Assembly (NCBI GenBank): GCA_002717245.1
Contig: PBCY01000020.1
Coordinates: 46,191 to 110,190, forward strand
DNA length: 64,000 bases
Reading direction: 5' to 3'
From: Pelagibacteraceae bacterium
GTDB taxonomy: Bacteria; Pseudomonadota; Alphaproteobacteria; GCA-002720895
In this document: piece after piece, positions 30,587-40,327 of the stretch
How positions within the stretch are numbered: the first letter of the stretch is position 1
How the letters are laid out: the number at the start of each line of letters is the position of its first letter
Notes under the pieces: generated by a model
Database searches by the model: none
Told to the model about the DNA's origin: nothing
What the model saw: only the letters and a program-made list of their open reading frames with translations
Program-made: the position numbers and the translations under genes

Positions 30587-31219
30587 ATGAATAGAAAAGA
30601 ATTAGTTAAAACTACTAGATATTTAAATGATAAAAATATAAATCGTGGCTCATCTGGTAATTTAAGTTATCGAATAAATAATGGTTTTGTTATTACTCCA
30701 TCTTCAGTTCCTAACAATAAATTAAATATAAAAGATTGTGTTCAAATGGATTTTAAGGGAGTTTTTAAAAACAAATTAAAACCATCAACTGAATGGAGAA
30801 TACATAGGGATATTTATAGAAAAAGAAAAGATATTTTTGCAATAATTCATACTCATCCAACATTCTCTACAGCTATTGCGTGTATGAATATAAAAATTCC
30901 TTCTTTTCATTATATGATTGCAATGGCAGGTGGAGATGATATTAAATGTGCAAAATATGCTACTTTTGGGACAGAACAACTTTCAAAAAATGTAATAAAA
31001 GCATTAGAAAATAGAAATGCTTGCTTAATGGCTAATCATGGACTTATTGTAGGCGCTAAAAATCTAAAAATTGCTACAAAATTAACTGAAGAAGTAGAAA
31101 ATATATCAAAACAGTATTTACAAATATTAAAGTCTGGAAAAAAACCAGTTATCTTATCAAAAAAAGAAATGGTAAAAAATATAAGAAAAATAAAAGATTA
31201 TAATTATGGGAAAATTTAA
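30587..31219 (+). CDS. Class II aldolase/adducin family, FucA/Ald2-like
   Basis: RGSSGNLSYRI, HTHPTFSTAIACMNIKIPSFHYMIAMAGGDDIKCAKYATFGT, ANHGLIVG; follows mtnP-mtnA. Confidence 0.88.
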   Translation: MNRKELVKTTRYLNDKNINRGSSGNLSYRINNGFVITPSSVPNNKLNIKDCVQMDFKGVFKNKLKPSTEWRIHRDIYRKRKDIFAIIHTHPTFSTAIACMNIKIPSFHYMIAMAGGDDIKCAKYATFGTEQLSKNVIKALENRNACLMANHGLIVGAKNLKIATKLTEEVENISKQYLQILKSGKKPVILSKKEMVKNIRKIKDYNYGKI

Positions 31220-32317
31220 TTAAATATTAAATAAAAAATGTACTACATCTCCGTCTTTTATTAAATATTCCTTTCCTTCTTGTCTAATTTTTCCATTTTC
31301 TTTTGCACCTTTTAAGCCTCCAAATTTTATATAATCATCATAAGAGGTTGTTTCAGCACATATAAATCCTTTTTTAAAATCGGTATGTATAACTGCAGAT
31401 GCGTCAGGAGCTTTAGTATTTTTTTTAATTGTCCAAGCTTTCGTTTCTTTTTCGCCTGCTGTGAAATATGTAATTAAATCAAGTTTAATATAAGAGGATT
31501 TTATAATTCTATCTAAACCGGAGTCATTCCAACCAAGAGATTTTAAGAATTCTTTTTTTTCTACTTTATTTTCTAATTGGGCTATTTGAGATTCTATTTC
31601 TGCTGAGATAGAAATTATTAAAGGGTTTTCATTATTTAAATTATTTTTTATAAGGTTTATATATTTGTTATCTTCTAATTTTTCTTTTTCACTTAAATTA
31701 CAAATAAATATTTTTGGCTTTGTAGAAATTAAATTAAAAGTTTTTATAATTTCTATTTCATCTTTGTTAAAATTCAAATTATTAATATCTTTTTTTAATG
31801 AAATATTTTGTGATATTTTTTCCAAAATTAATATTTTTTCTTTATTTATTTCTTCTTTATCAATATTTTTTTTTAAATTTTTTAATTGCTCTTCAATGTT
31901 AACTAAATCAGATAAAATTAATTCTTCCTCAATAATTTTCATATCTCTTATTGGGTCTAAAGAATCTTCAATATGGTCTATGTCAGGATTATCAAAACAT
32001 CTTATTACATGAAGAATTAAATCTACTTCTTTAATATGTGATAAAAATTTATTACCAAGGCCCTCTCCTTTTGATGCACCTTTAACTAAACCAGCAATAT
32101 CAATAAAATTTAATTGAGTTGGAATTATATTTTTTGAATTTTCAATTTTACCAATTTTAGTTAATCTATTATCTGGAACTTCGACTATTGCTTTGTTAGG
32201 CTCTATAGTACAAAAAGCATAATTTGATGCTTTAGCATTTTGTGAATTAGTTAAGGCATTAAATAATGTTGATTTTCCAACATTAGGTAGACCAACTATT
32301 CCACATGAGAAACCCAT
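31220..32317 (-). CDS. ychF: Redox-regulated ATPase/GTPase YchF
   Basis: CGIVGLPNVGKSTLFNALT, FIDIAGLVKGASKGEGLGNKFL, TGS-like C-terminus. Confidence 0.97.
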   Translation of the reverse strand: MGFSCGIVGLPNVGKSTLFNALTNSQNAKASNYAFCTIEPNKAIVEVPDNRLTKIGKIENSKNIIPTQLNFIDIAGLVKGASKGEGLGNKFLSHIKEVDLILHVIRCFDNPDIDHIEDSLDPIRDMKIIEEELILSDLVNIEEQLKNLKKNIDKEEINKEKILILEKISQNISLKKDINNLNFNKDEIEIIKTFNLISTKPKIFICNLSEKEKLEDNKYINLIKNNLNNENPLIISISAEIESQIAQLENKVEKKEFLKSLGWNDSGLDRIIKSSYIKLDLITYFTAGEKETKAWTIKKNTKAPDASAVIHTDFKKGFICAETTSYDDYIKFGGLKGAKENGKIRQEGKEYLIKDGDVVHFLFNI

Positions 32318-32883
32318 TATTTATCTGATAGTTTATTCATTAAAATAGAGATATCATTCGAATCTGGATTTATTAAATATTCAAAAAAAGAAGCTATTCT
32401 ATTGATAGAAAATAATATTTCTTTTTCTTCTTCTTTTTTAAAATCTTCTAATACGAATTTATTTACACTTTTATTTTTTGGTCTATCAATTCCTATTCTT
32501 ATTCTTTTATAATTTTTACCTATTGTTTCATCAATACTTTTTAAACCATTGTGCCCCGCACTTCCCCCTCCAATTTTAATTTTTATTTTACCAAGTGGTA
32601 AATCAATGTCATCGTGGACTACTAGTATTTTTTTTATATTTATTTTATAAAAATCAATCAATTTTTTTATTGATACACCTGATAAGTTCATAAAATCTTT
32701 TGGTTTTAAAATAAATATTTTTTCATTTGATATTTTGCCTTCAAAGACTTCACCAAATTTGTTTTTATTTTTTTTGTTAAAAGAAAACTTTTTTACAATT
32801 ACATCAACCGTCATATACCCAACGTTATGTCTGTTTTTTTTATATTTTTGACCTGGATTACCTAAACCGACTAAAAGGTACAT
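32317..32883 (-). CDS. pth: Peptidyl-tRNA hydrolase
   Basis: LLVGLGNPGQKYKKNRHNVGYM, VVHDDIDLPLGKIKIKIGGGSAGHNGLKSI. Confidence 0.97.
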   Translation of the reverse strand: MYLLVGLGNPGQKYKKNRHNVGYMTVDVIVKKFSFNKKNKNKFGEVFEGKISNEKIFILKPKDFMNLSGVSIKKLIDFYKINIKKILVVHDDIDLPLGKIKIKIGGGSAGHNGLKSIDETIGKNYKRIRIGIDRPKNKSVNKFVLEDFKKEEEKEILFSINRIASFFEYLINPDSNDISILMNKLSDK

Positions 32884-32918
32884 TTTTTTTTTTATAAAAT
32901 ATTCTAATGATAATAAAT

Positions 32919-33647
32919 TTATTTTTTAGATTCTTCTTCTTTTTTTGCTTCAGCTTCTTTATTTTCTTCTTTGCCTTCTTCTGTTTTTTCTTCTTTACTT
33001 TCTTCTCCTTCTTTACCTTCCACTGTTTCTCCTTCCTCTCCTTCCTCTCCTTCAGTTTCTGGTTTTTCTTCTTCAACTGGCATAACAGTAGGCGCAGCTA
33101 TGGTAGCAACTGTAAAATCTCTATCAGATATTTGAGGAGTCACACCTTCTTGTAATTTTATATCACTCATATGAATAACTGATCCAACTTCTAAATTTGC
33201 TAAATCTGCTTCTAATTTTTCAGGAATATTATTAATTTTACAAATTAAATCAATTTCTCTTCTCACAGCATTTAAAACTCCTCCGCCTTTTAATCCTGGG
33301 GATTTATCTTCATTTATAAAAATAATCGGAACTGAAATATTTATTTTAGATTCATTATTAACTCTTAAAAAATCAATATGTATAGGTTTATCATTTAAAG
33401 GATCAGTTTGTATTTCTCTAGGTAACACTTTAATTTCTTTTTTATTTAGTTTTAAGCTAAATACTGTTGAAAAGAAACTTGCATTTGATAATTCTTTAAT
33501 AATTCTTGGATAATCAACCGCAATGTATGTTGGTTCTTTTTTTTCACCATATATAACAGCAGGTATTTTTCCAGTATTTCTTAGTAATTTTGAATCACTT
33601 TTTCCAGTTTTATCTCTACTAATTATATCTAAATTAATTTCTTTCAT
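32919..33647 (-). CDS. rplY: 50S ribosomal protein L25/Ctc with long E/K-rich C-terminal tail
   Basis: TGKSDSKLLRNTGKIPAVIYG, VLPREIQTDPLNDKPIHIDFLRV; next to pth and prs. Confidence 0.95.
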   Translation of the reverse strand: MKEINLDIISRDKTGKSDSKLLRNTGKIPAVIYGEKKEPTYIAVDYPRIIKELSNASFFSTVFSLKLNKKEIKVLPREIQTDPLNDKPIHIDFLRVNNESKINISVPIIFINEDKSPGLKGGGVLNAVRREIDLICKINNIPEKLEADLANLEVGSVIHMSDIKLQEGVTPQISDRDFTVATIAAPTVMPVEEEKPETEGEEGEEGETVEGKEGEESKEEKTEEGKEENKEAEAKKEEESKK

Positions 33648-33721
33648 TTTACTAAATTAAGGATTAATTAGTTTATAGTTAAATACTATATAATTTCAAC
33701 ATTTTAATAAATTTTATTTAA

Positions 33722-34648
33722 TTAAAATAATACTGAAACAGATTTTTCAGCACTAATTCTTTTTATAGCTTCACTTAATAAAGGAGAAACTGAGATAATA
33801 TTTATTTTAGTAGAATTTTTTGTACTTTGAATAGGCTCGATACTATCAGTTACGACAACTCTTTTAATTGGAGATTTTGAAATTCTTGCAATTGCTTTTC
33901 CTGAAAAAACACCGTGCGTTATATATGCGGCAATATCTTTTGCACCTTTTTTCTTAATTTCTTTTGCGGCATTACACAAAGTACCTGCTGAATCAACTAT
34001 ATCATCAATAATTATACAAGTTTTATTTTTTACATCTCCTATTACATTCATTACTTCTGATTTTCCAGGCTCACCTCTTCTTTTATCCATAATAGCAATA
34101 TCACTTTTAAATTGAGTAGCTATTTCTCTTGCCTTTGTTATGCCTCCAACATCTGGAGAAACAAAAGTAATATTTCTTTTATAGTTTTTTTTAATATCTC
34201 TAACAAAAATTGGAGAACTATAAAGATTATCGGTAGGTATATCAAAGAAACCTTGTATTTGCCCAGCGTGTAGGTCTAAAGTTAAAACTCTATCAGCTCC
34301 AGCATTAGTAATAAGATTTGAAACAAGCTTTGCAGTTATAGGTGTTCTTGGGCCAGTTTTTCTATCTTGTCTTGCATATCCAAAATATGGAATAACGGCA
34401 GTAATCCTTTTTGCAGAGCCTCTTTTTAATGCGTCAATAGTAATTAAAAGTTCCATTAAATTATCATTTGCTGGAAAGGAGGTTGATTGAATTACAAAAA
34501 CATCTTCTCCTCTTACATTTTCAAGAATTTCTACAAAAATCTCCATATCAGAAAATCTTTTAATTACACACTTACATAATTTCTTGTTTAATTTTTTTGC
34601 TATAGATTCTGCTAAAGCCGTATTGCTGTTACATGATACTATTTTCAT
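33722..34648 (-). CDS. prs: Ribose-phosphate pyrophosphokinase
   Basis: [43 protein letters not shown]. Confidence 0.97.
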   Translation of the reverse strand: MKIVSCNSNTALAESIAKKLNKKLCKCVIKRFSDMEIFVEILENVRGEDVFVIQSTSFPANDNLMELLITIDALKRGSAKRITAVIPYFGYARQDRKTGPRTPITAKLVSNLITNAGADRVLTLDLHAGQIQGFFDIPTDNLYSSPIFVRDIKKNYKRNITFVSPDVGGITKAREIATQFKSDIAIMDKRRGEPGKSEVMNVIGDVKNKTCIIIDDIVDSAGTLCNAAKEIKKKGAKDIAAYITHGVFSGKAIARISKSPIKRVVVTDSIEPIQSTKNSTKINIISVSPLLSEAIKRISAEKSVSVLF

Positions 34649-35415
34649 TAATTTTTTTCACCATTTATTGATATTATTGAAAGGCATCTTCCATAATCAT
34701 TTTCTTTAAATAATAAAGATCTTCTATAACTAAAAAAGTTTTTTTTATCTTTAAATGTATCAAATGAATTAAAAAAAATATTTTTTACACCAAGGTTATT
34801 TAATTTTTTAATTATATAAGATTTTAAATCAAATTTCATTTCGTTATTATTAATTAAAAAAAATTGTTTATTTTTTGGATTTTCAATAATAAATTTCATA
34901 AAAAAATCATTATTTACTTTATAAGACTCTTTTCCAATACAAGGTCCTATACATGATATTATGTTGTTTAATTTTGACCCACATTCAAGCATTAATTTTA
35001 TAGAATTATCAATTATTCCATTTTTTGCACCTTTCCATCCGGCATGTATAGCTGAAATTATTTTTTGTTTCGGATCAAAAAGAAGTACTGGCGCACAATC
35101 AGCAGTTAAAATACCAAGAACTATTTTATTTGATATAGTTATTAAACCATCAGCATTTATATTTTTATTTATTGATTTTTCATTAACAATTTTAACTTTA
35201 TTACTGTGAATTTGATTAGGGATTATAAGTTTTTTATTATTTAAATTGATTTTTTTTAGAGCAATATATCTATTTTTTAATATGTTGCTTTTTTTATCTT
35301 TTGAATTTAGACCACAATTTAAAGATTTATAAATTCCTTTGCTAACCCCAGTATTTCTTGTAAAAAAAACACATTTTATATTAGAAAACTTTTTAATTTC
35401 TTTAAATACAAACAT
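34648..35415 (-). CDS. pgeF: Purine nucleoside phosphorylase/laccase-domain protein (YfiH/PgeF)
   Basis: [47 protein letters not shown]. Confidence 0.93.
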   Translation of the reverse strand: MFVFKEIKKFSNIKCVFFTRNTGVSKGIYKSLNCGLNSKDKKSNILKNRYIALKKINLNNKKLIIPNQIHSNKVKIVNEKSINKNINADGLITISNKIVLGILTADCAPVLLFDPKQKIISAIHAGWKGAKNGIIDNSIKLMLECGSKLNNIISCIGPCIGKESYKVNNDFFMKFIIENPKNKQFFLINNNEMKFDLKSYIIKKLNNLGVKNIFFNSFDTFKDKKNFFSYRRSLLFKENDYGRCLSIISINGEKN

Positions 35416-35417
35416 TT

Positions 35418-36515
35418 TTAGAAACCAGTTAATTTATTTATATTTTTATTACTTATTGAAATAACATTAAAAATTTTACCCATTTTTTTTTCATTTATTA
35501 AAAAATCTAGACCTTTTTCTAAATTTTTTTTTTGATTATTATTCGCATTTTTAAAAAGCGTTTTTGCTCTATACATAATTCCAAGATTTATAAGAAAATT
35601 TTTTTGATTTATTGGTCCGTGAGTTACCAAATTAAATTGATTTGATATTTTTTTTATTAAATTAAAATTAACATGTGTGCTTAAATCAGAAGATCCTATT
35701 TTTTTAAAAGGGCTTATTATTTTATGTTTTTTGATACTTTTTAAAGAATTTCCGAAAATTTTAAATTTTGCGTAGTCAATAATTAAACATGCACTTTTTA
35801 TCTTTTTAATTTTGTAAAACAAATCATTTAAAAAACTTATCATATTGTATGGTATTTCATATATTGAACCAATTCTATTACATTCATCATCTTTTGGTAA
35901 AAAATTTTCTAGAACTGTGGGATTTTTTGAGTATGAAATAAAAAATTTTTTTTTATTTTTATCATAATTTATCATTCTTTCTCTCCATCCTATATTTGTT
36001 AATTCTATTTGTTTTATTGGTAATGCATCAAAAAACTCATTTGCAATTAAAATAAAAGGAATTTCTGGAATTTTATTAAAATTATTTATCCACTTTATTT
36101 TTTTTAAAATTTTTTGATCAATTTTAGACAAATTTTTTTTTTGAATTTTTTTTAATAAAGGACTTATTTCAAATAAATAAATATTTTTACATTTATTTAA
36201 AAATTCTTTATTTATTTTAATTACTCTAAAAAAATCTTTCATTAAGTATCCGCTGCCTGGACCTAATTCAATTAAATTAAATTGATTTGGTTTACCCATT
36301 TTTTTCCAGCAGTCTATACTCCATATAGCAATTAACTCTCCAAACATTTGACTTATTTCAGGAGCTGTAAGGTAATCTTTTTTTTCTCCAAACGGCAGGT
36401 TATTATTAAAATATCCATAATTATAATTTAAGTTACTTTCTAAAATAAAATCTGAAATACTAATAGGGCCAAAATTTAGAATTCTTTTTTTTAATATTTC
36501 TTCTAAAGTTTGCAT
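35418..36515 (-). CDS. SAM-dependent methyltransferase, MidA/NDUFAF7 family
   Basis: YGYFNNNLPFGEKKDYLTAPEISQMFGELIAIW, LIELGPGSGYLMKD, LIANEFFDALPI. Confidence 0.93.
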   Translation of the reverse strand: MQTLEEILKKRILNFGPISISDFILESNLNYNYGYFNNNLPFGEKKDYLTAPEISQMFGELIAIWSIDCWKKMGKPNQFNLIELGPGSGYLMKDFFRVIKINKEFLNKCKNIYLFEISPLLKKIQKKNLSKIDQKILKKIKWINNFNKIPEIPFILIANEFFDALPIKQIELTNIGWRERMINYDKNKKKFFISYSKNPTVLENFLPKDDECNRIGSIYEIPYNMISFLNDLFYKIKKIKSACLIIDYAKFKIFGNSLKSIKKHKIISPFKKIGSSDLSTHVNFNLIKKISNQFNLVTHGPINQKNFLINLGIMYRAKTLFKNANNNQKKNLEKGLDFLINEKKMGKIFNVISISNKNINKLTGF

Positions 36516-37289
36516 TTACTTTTTTTTAAATAGAATAAAAATTCCAATTATGAAGAAAATAATGGAGTATATTTGACCTATGGTTAAGTTTAAATATTGT
36601 AATCCTATATGTGAATCAGGCTCACGAAAAAACTCACAGATAAATCTAAAAAAACTATAAAATATTAGAAATAAAGAAGATAAATATCCTTTTTTATTTA
36701 TAACACTTTGTTTTTTTTGAATAAAAAATAATATAAAAAATAAAACTATACCTTCAAAAAATGCTTCGTAGATCTGGCTTGCGTGCCTTGGAAAATCGTC
36801 AATATGTCTGAATATAATTCCTATTTTTTCATTAGTTATTCTACCAACTAGCTCGCCATTGATAAAATTAGCTATTCTTCCTAAAAATATTCCTATTGGC
36901 GCTGCACAAGCTAATAAATCAGTAAAAAGGTAAAAATTTATTTTTCTCTTTATACTAAAAAAAGCAGTGCTTATTATCACTCCTATTAACCCTCCATGAA
37001 ATGCCATTCCCCCATTCCATACTTTAATAATTTCTATAGGGTTATTAAAAAAGTAGAGTGGATTATAAAGTAAAACATAACCAATTCTTCCACCTATGAT
37101 CACACCAATAATAGTAAAAAATAAGAAATCATTTATTAAATCATTTTCTAATTTTAAATCGTGTTTTAAATTTATATATTTTATATATTGAATACCTAGA
37201 ATAAATCCAAGTATATATGCTATTGAATACCATCTTATGTCTAAAGGACCTATTGAAAAAATAATTGGATCTAAATTCGGAAATATAAT
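36516..37289 (-). CDS. lgt: Prolipoprotein diacylglyceryl transferase; 5' end extends past the ORF-track start, with no ATG/GTG/TTG at the expected N-terminus
   Basis: Upstream in-frame reading gives IKIIFPNLDPIIFSIGPLDIRWYSIAYILGFILGIQYIKYIN...TIIGVIIGGRIGYVLLYNP, the Lgt N-terminus; the in-frame stop is at 37302-37304. Confidence 0.88.
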   Translation of the reverse strand: MIFPNLDPIIFSIGPLDIRWYSIAYILGFILGIQYIKYINLKHDLKLENDLINDFLFFTIIGVIIGGRIGYVLLYNPLYFFNNPIEIIKVWNGGMAFHGGLIGVIISTAFFSIKRKINFYLFTDLLACAAPIGIFLGRIANFINGELVGRITNEKIGIIFRHIDDFPRHASQIYEAFFEGIVLFFILFFIQKKQSVINKKGYLSSLFLIFYSFFRFICEFFREPDSHIGLQYLNLTIGQIYSIIFFIIGIFILFKKK

Positions 37290-37306
37290 TTTAATTCTCC
37301 ATTATT

Positions 37307-38277
37307 TTAAAATTCTTTATTTTCTTTTATAAATAATTTTATTCCATCTTCAATATTTTGGAATTTTTTTTTATATCCGTATTTCCTTAGTTTAGTGATA
37401 TTTGCTTTAGTATAATACTGATAATGTTTTCTTATATTCTTTGGAGTATCTATAAAAGAAATATTTTCTTTTATTTTTAATTCTTTATACAAAATTTTAG
37501 TAACATCAATAAAAGTTCTTGCATCGCCAGTTCCTACATTAAACAATCCAGATATCCTATTTTTTTTGTAAAACCATAGAATTACATTAATACAGTCACT
37601 AACATGTATGAAATCTCTTTTTTGTTCCCCATCTTTGAAATTTTTATTATGTGATTTAAAAAGTTTAACTTTTCCTTTTTTTTTATTATGGAACTTAAAC
37701 TTGAAATAATACTCATTTGTTTTTTTTTATGTTTTTCATTTTTACCATAAACATTAAAGAATTTTAAACCAACACATTGAATTGATAATTCGCTTTTTTT
37801 TTTTATTTTTTTTGAAACATGTAAATCAAATAAATTTTTGCTTTTTCCATACAAATTAAGAGGCTTTAGTTTATTTAAATAATGTAAGTTGTCGTTATCA
37901 TTAAAACCGTTTTTACCATTTCCATAAGTAGATGCGCTTGAAGCATAAATTAAATCAATTTTGTTTAAATTACAAAATTTGAGAATTTTTATAGGGAATT
38001 CTAAATTATTTTTAATTAATTTAGAAAAATTAGATGATGTTGTTGCAGAAATTGCTCCTAAATGAAAAATATATCTTATTTTTTCTTTATTTTTTTCTAA
38101 AAAATTAAAAATTTTTATTGGTGGAACTATTTTTTTATAACTAAGTTTTTTTAAATAATTTTTTTTTAATTTAGAATTTAATACGTCACAAATGATTATA
38201 TTTTTTTCTTTAATTCTATTAAGTTCATAAATTAAATTGGATCCTATGAAACCTGCGCCACCAGTAATTATTAACAT
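37307..38277 (-). CDS. hldD: ADP-L-glycero-D-manno-heptose 6-epimerase-like SDR, coding sequence split by a single frameshift at a T9 run (37676-37684)
   Basis: N-part MLIITGGAGFIGSNLIYELN, SSASTYGNGKNGFNDN, LNLYGKSKNLFDLHV; after the run the alternate frame reads [56 protein letters not shown] to 37307. Confidence 0.88.
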
Positions 38278-38427
38278 ATTTAAGAATATACAAAAAAACT
38301 TTAGTTATTAATAATTAATTAATTTTTTATTAAATATAAGAAAAAAAAGAATATATCAAAAAAAAGTGTTTAAATTATACAATATATAGTATAATCATAT
38401 GTATTATATACAATATATATACATAAA

Positions 38428-38928
38428 ATGACATCATCATTCACTGATTTAATTGATTCTAAGTTTCATCCAATAAACTTATTAGAAAAAATAATTATTT
38501 CCAAAAATTGGGTTTTTGAAAGACCTATTGATGATGAGATTTATATTGAAGTGCCTACAAAATATTCAAATTTAATAGTTCAAGTGTCATGGTTAAAAAC
38601 GGAAGGCAGAATTGAAATTAAATCTTTTTTTTATAATAAAATGGATTTTTCTAATAATTTAGAGATTTATAAACTATTAAATTTAATAAATAATAAAGTT
38701 GATTACGGTCATTTTATTATCTGTGATAATAAATATCCTACTTTTAAAAATTCAATAATAGTTAAAGATTATAAAAATGTTAATTTTGATTTACTTAAAG
38801 AAATCTTAAATTATGCTATTTTAGAAAGTGAAAGATTCTTCCCTGTATTTCAATTAGTTCTTTGGGGAGGAAAAAAAGCAGAAGAAGCAATCTTATTCTT
38901 TGATTTTAAAACAGAAGGTAAAGCATAG
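38428..38928 (+). CDS. YbjN domain-containing protein
   Basis: 166 aa with alphaproteobacterial YbjN pattern (WVFERPIDDEIYIEV...ESERFFPVFQLVLWGGKKAEEAI) upstream of proC. Confidence 0.8.
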   Translation: MTSSFTDLIDSKFHPINLLEKIIISKNWVFERPIDDEIYIEVPTKYSNLIVQVSWLKTEGRIEIKSFFYNKMDFSNNLEIYKLLNLINNKVDYGHFIICDNKYPTFKNSIIVKDYKNVNFDLLKEILNYAILESERFFPVFQLVLWGGKKAEEAILFFDFKTEGKA

Positions 38929-39747
38929 TTGAAAAATGAATTACTTATTATTGGTTGTGGAGAAATAGGGACTGCGTTAATTGATGGTTGGTTAAATAAA
39001 GAAAAAGAATTTTTCAAGAAGATAAATCATATAAATATATTAGAAACTGATCTAAAGAGAAAAAAAGTTTTAAAAAATAAATATAAAAAAAATATTTCTT
39101 TTATAGATTTAAAAAAAAATAAAAAAATATTTAAATATGTTTTTTTATCATTTAAACCTAAAGATTTAAATTCTAATTTATTACTTTATAAAGATTTATT
39201 TAGTAACAACACAATATTTTATTCTCTACTTGCAGGAAAAAAGATATCTGATTTGAAAAAATATTTTATTCAAAATAAAAATATAGTTAGAGTAATGTTG
39301 AATACACCAATATCAGTTAATATGGGAACAATAATATTTTGTACGTTAAAAAGTAATCTAAATAAAAGTGAATTATTTTTTTTAAACTTACTTGGAGACG
39401 TTCACAAACTTAAAGATGAAAAGTTTTTTGATTTAATAACAGTTTTAATAGGAAGTGGGCCAGCTTTTTTTTATTATTTACTTGAGTGTTTTCAAAATAA
39501 AGCAATGGCACATGGATTAAATAAATCTTTCTCAAAAAAAATTATGAATAATCTATTTTTAGGAGTTGCAAAACTTATTAATAATTCAGAATATGATTTT
39601 AAGATGTTAAGAAACAAGGTAACAAGCAAGGGTGGTACTACTGAGGCTGCCATTAATTCTTTAAAAAAAAGTTTTTTTAAGAAAATAATTAATAATTCTA
39701 TAAATAACTCAATAAAAAAAGCTAAGTTTTTAGGTTTAAAGAAGTAA
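38929..39747 (+). CDS. proC: Pyrroline-5-carboxylate reductase
   Basis: IIGCGEIGTALIDGW, RVMLNTPISVNMGTI, GSGPAFFYYLLE, VTSKGGTTEAAI. Confidence 0.93.
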   Translation: MKNELLIIGCGEIGTALIDGWLNKEKEFFKKINHINILETDLKRKKVLKNKYKKNISFIDLKKNKKIFKYVFLSFKPKDLNSNLLLYKDLFSNNTIFYSLLAGKKISDLKKYFIQNKNIVRVMLNTPISVNMGTIIFCTLKSNLNKSELFFLNLLGDVHKLKDEKFFDLITVLIGSGPAFFYYLLECFQNKAMAHGLNKSFSKKIMNNLFLGVAKLINNSEYDFKMLRNKVTSKGGTTEAAINSLKKSFFKKIINNSINNSIKKAKFLGLKK

Positions 39748-39775
39748 ACTTATCTTAATTAATTAATTTTTTTAT

Positions 39776-40327
39776 ATGCAAAAGTTAAAAAAGAAAATTG
39801 AAAATAATTTGTTATCGCTTTTGTTAAAAAAAAAGTTTCATGAGATTGAGATTATAGAAATACAAAAGAAAACAAGAATTTCATCAAAAAGATTTTCTCA
39901 ATTATTTAAAACAAAAGAAGAGATTATGATTTCATATTTTAAAAGAATTGATTGTATACTAGAAAAAAAAATCAAAAAAAATGATTTTGGAGATAATGCT
40001 AAAGACAATTTGTTTGAAATTTGTATGACTAGATTAGATTTATTAAGTCCTCATAAAAAAAATTTAGTTAATTTTTATTCTTCTTTTCAAAAAAAACCAA
40101 ATTTATTTATTAAGCTTTATAAAAGTTTTTTTAAAAGTATGGAAACTAATTTAGTTTTAGGTCGAATTAATTTAGAACCAATAAAAAAAGATCTAAAAAT
40201 TTTTTTATTTTCTTTTTTATATTTATCAATAATTTATGAATGGTTAAAAGAAAGTTCAAAGAATAATGAAAAAATTATGGCTATTTTAGACCAAAGGCTT
40301 TCTTTAATAGAAAATATCCTTATATAG
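39776..40327 (+). CDS. TetR/AcrR-like protein (divergent)
   Basis: N-terminal HTH-like ISSKRFSQLFKTKEEIMISYFK, helical C-terminus; family assignment by pattern only. Confidence 0.55.
   Translation: MQKLKKKIENNLLSLLLKKKFHEIEIIEIQKKTRISSKRFSQLFKTKEEIMISYFKRIDCILEKKIKKNDFGDNAKDNLFEICMTRLDLLSPHKKNLVNFYSSFQKKPNLFIKLYKSFFKSMETNLVLGRINLEPIKKDLKIFLFSFLYLSIIYEWLKESSKNNEKIMAILDQRLSLIENILI

Noticed and set aside
32858-33155. ORFs 32858..33076 (-, Lys-rich) and 32907..33155 (+, Phe-rich)
   Set aside because: Alternate-frame readings of the low-complexity rplY tail; composition fully explained by the GAA/GAG-rich coding strand.
37582-37684. Distinct C-terminus ...KEKLNFLNHIIKISKMGNKKEISYMLVTVLM as a genuine truncated epimerase end
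   Set aside because: Out-of-frame translation; the alternate frame immediately recovers conserved epimerase sequence, so a frameshift is the simpler explanation.
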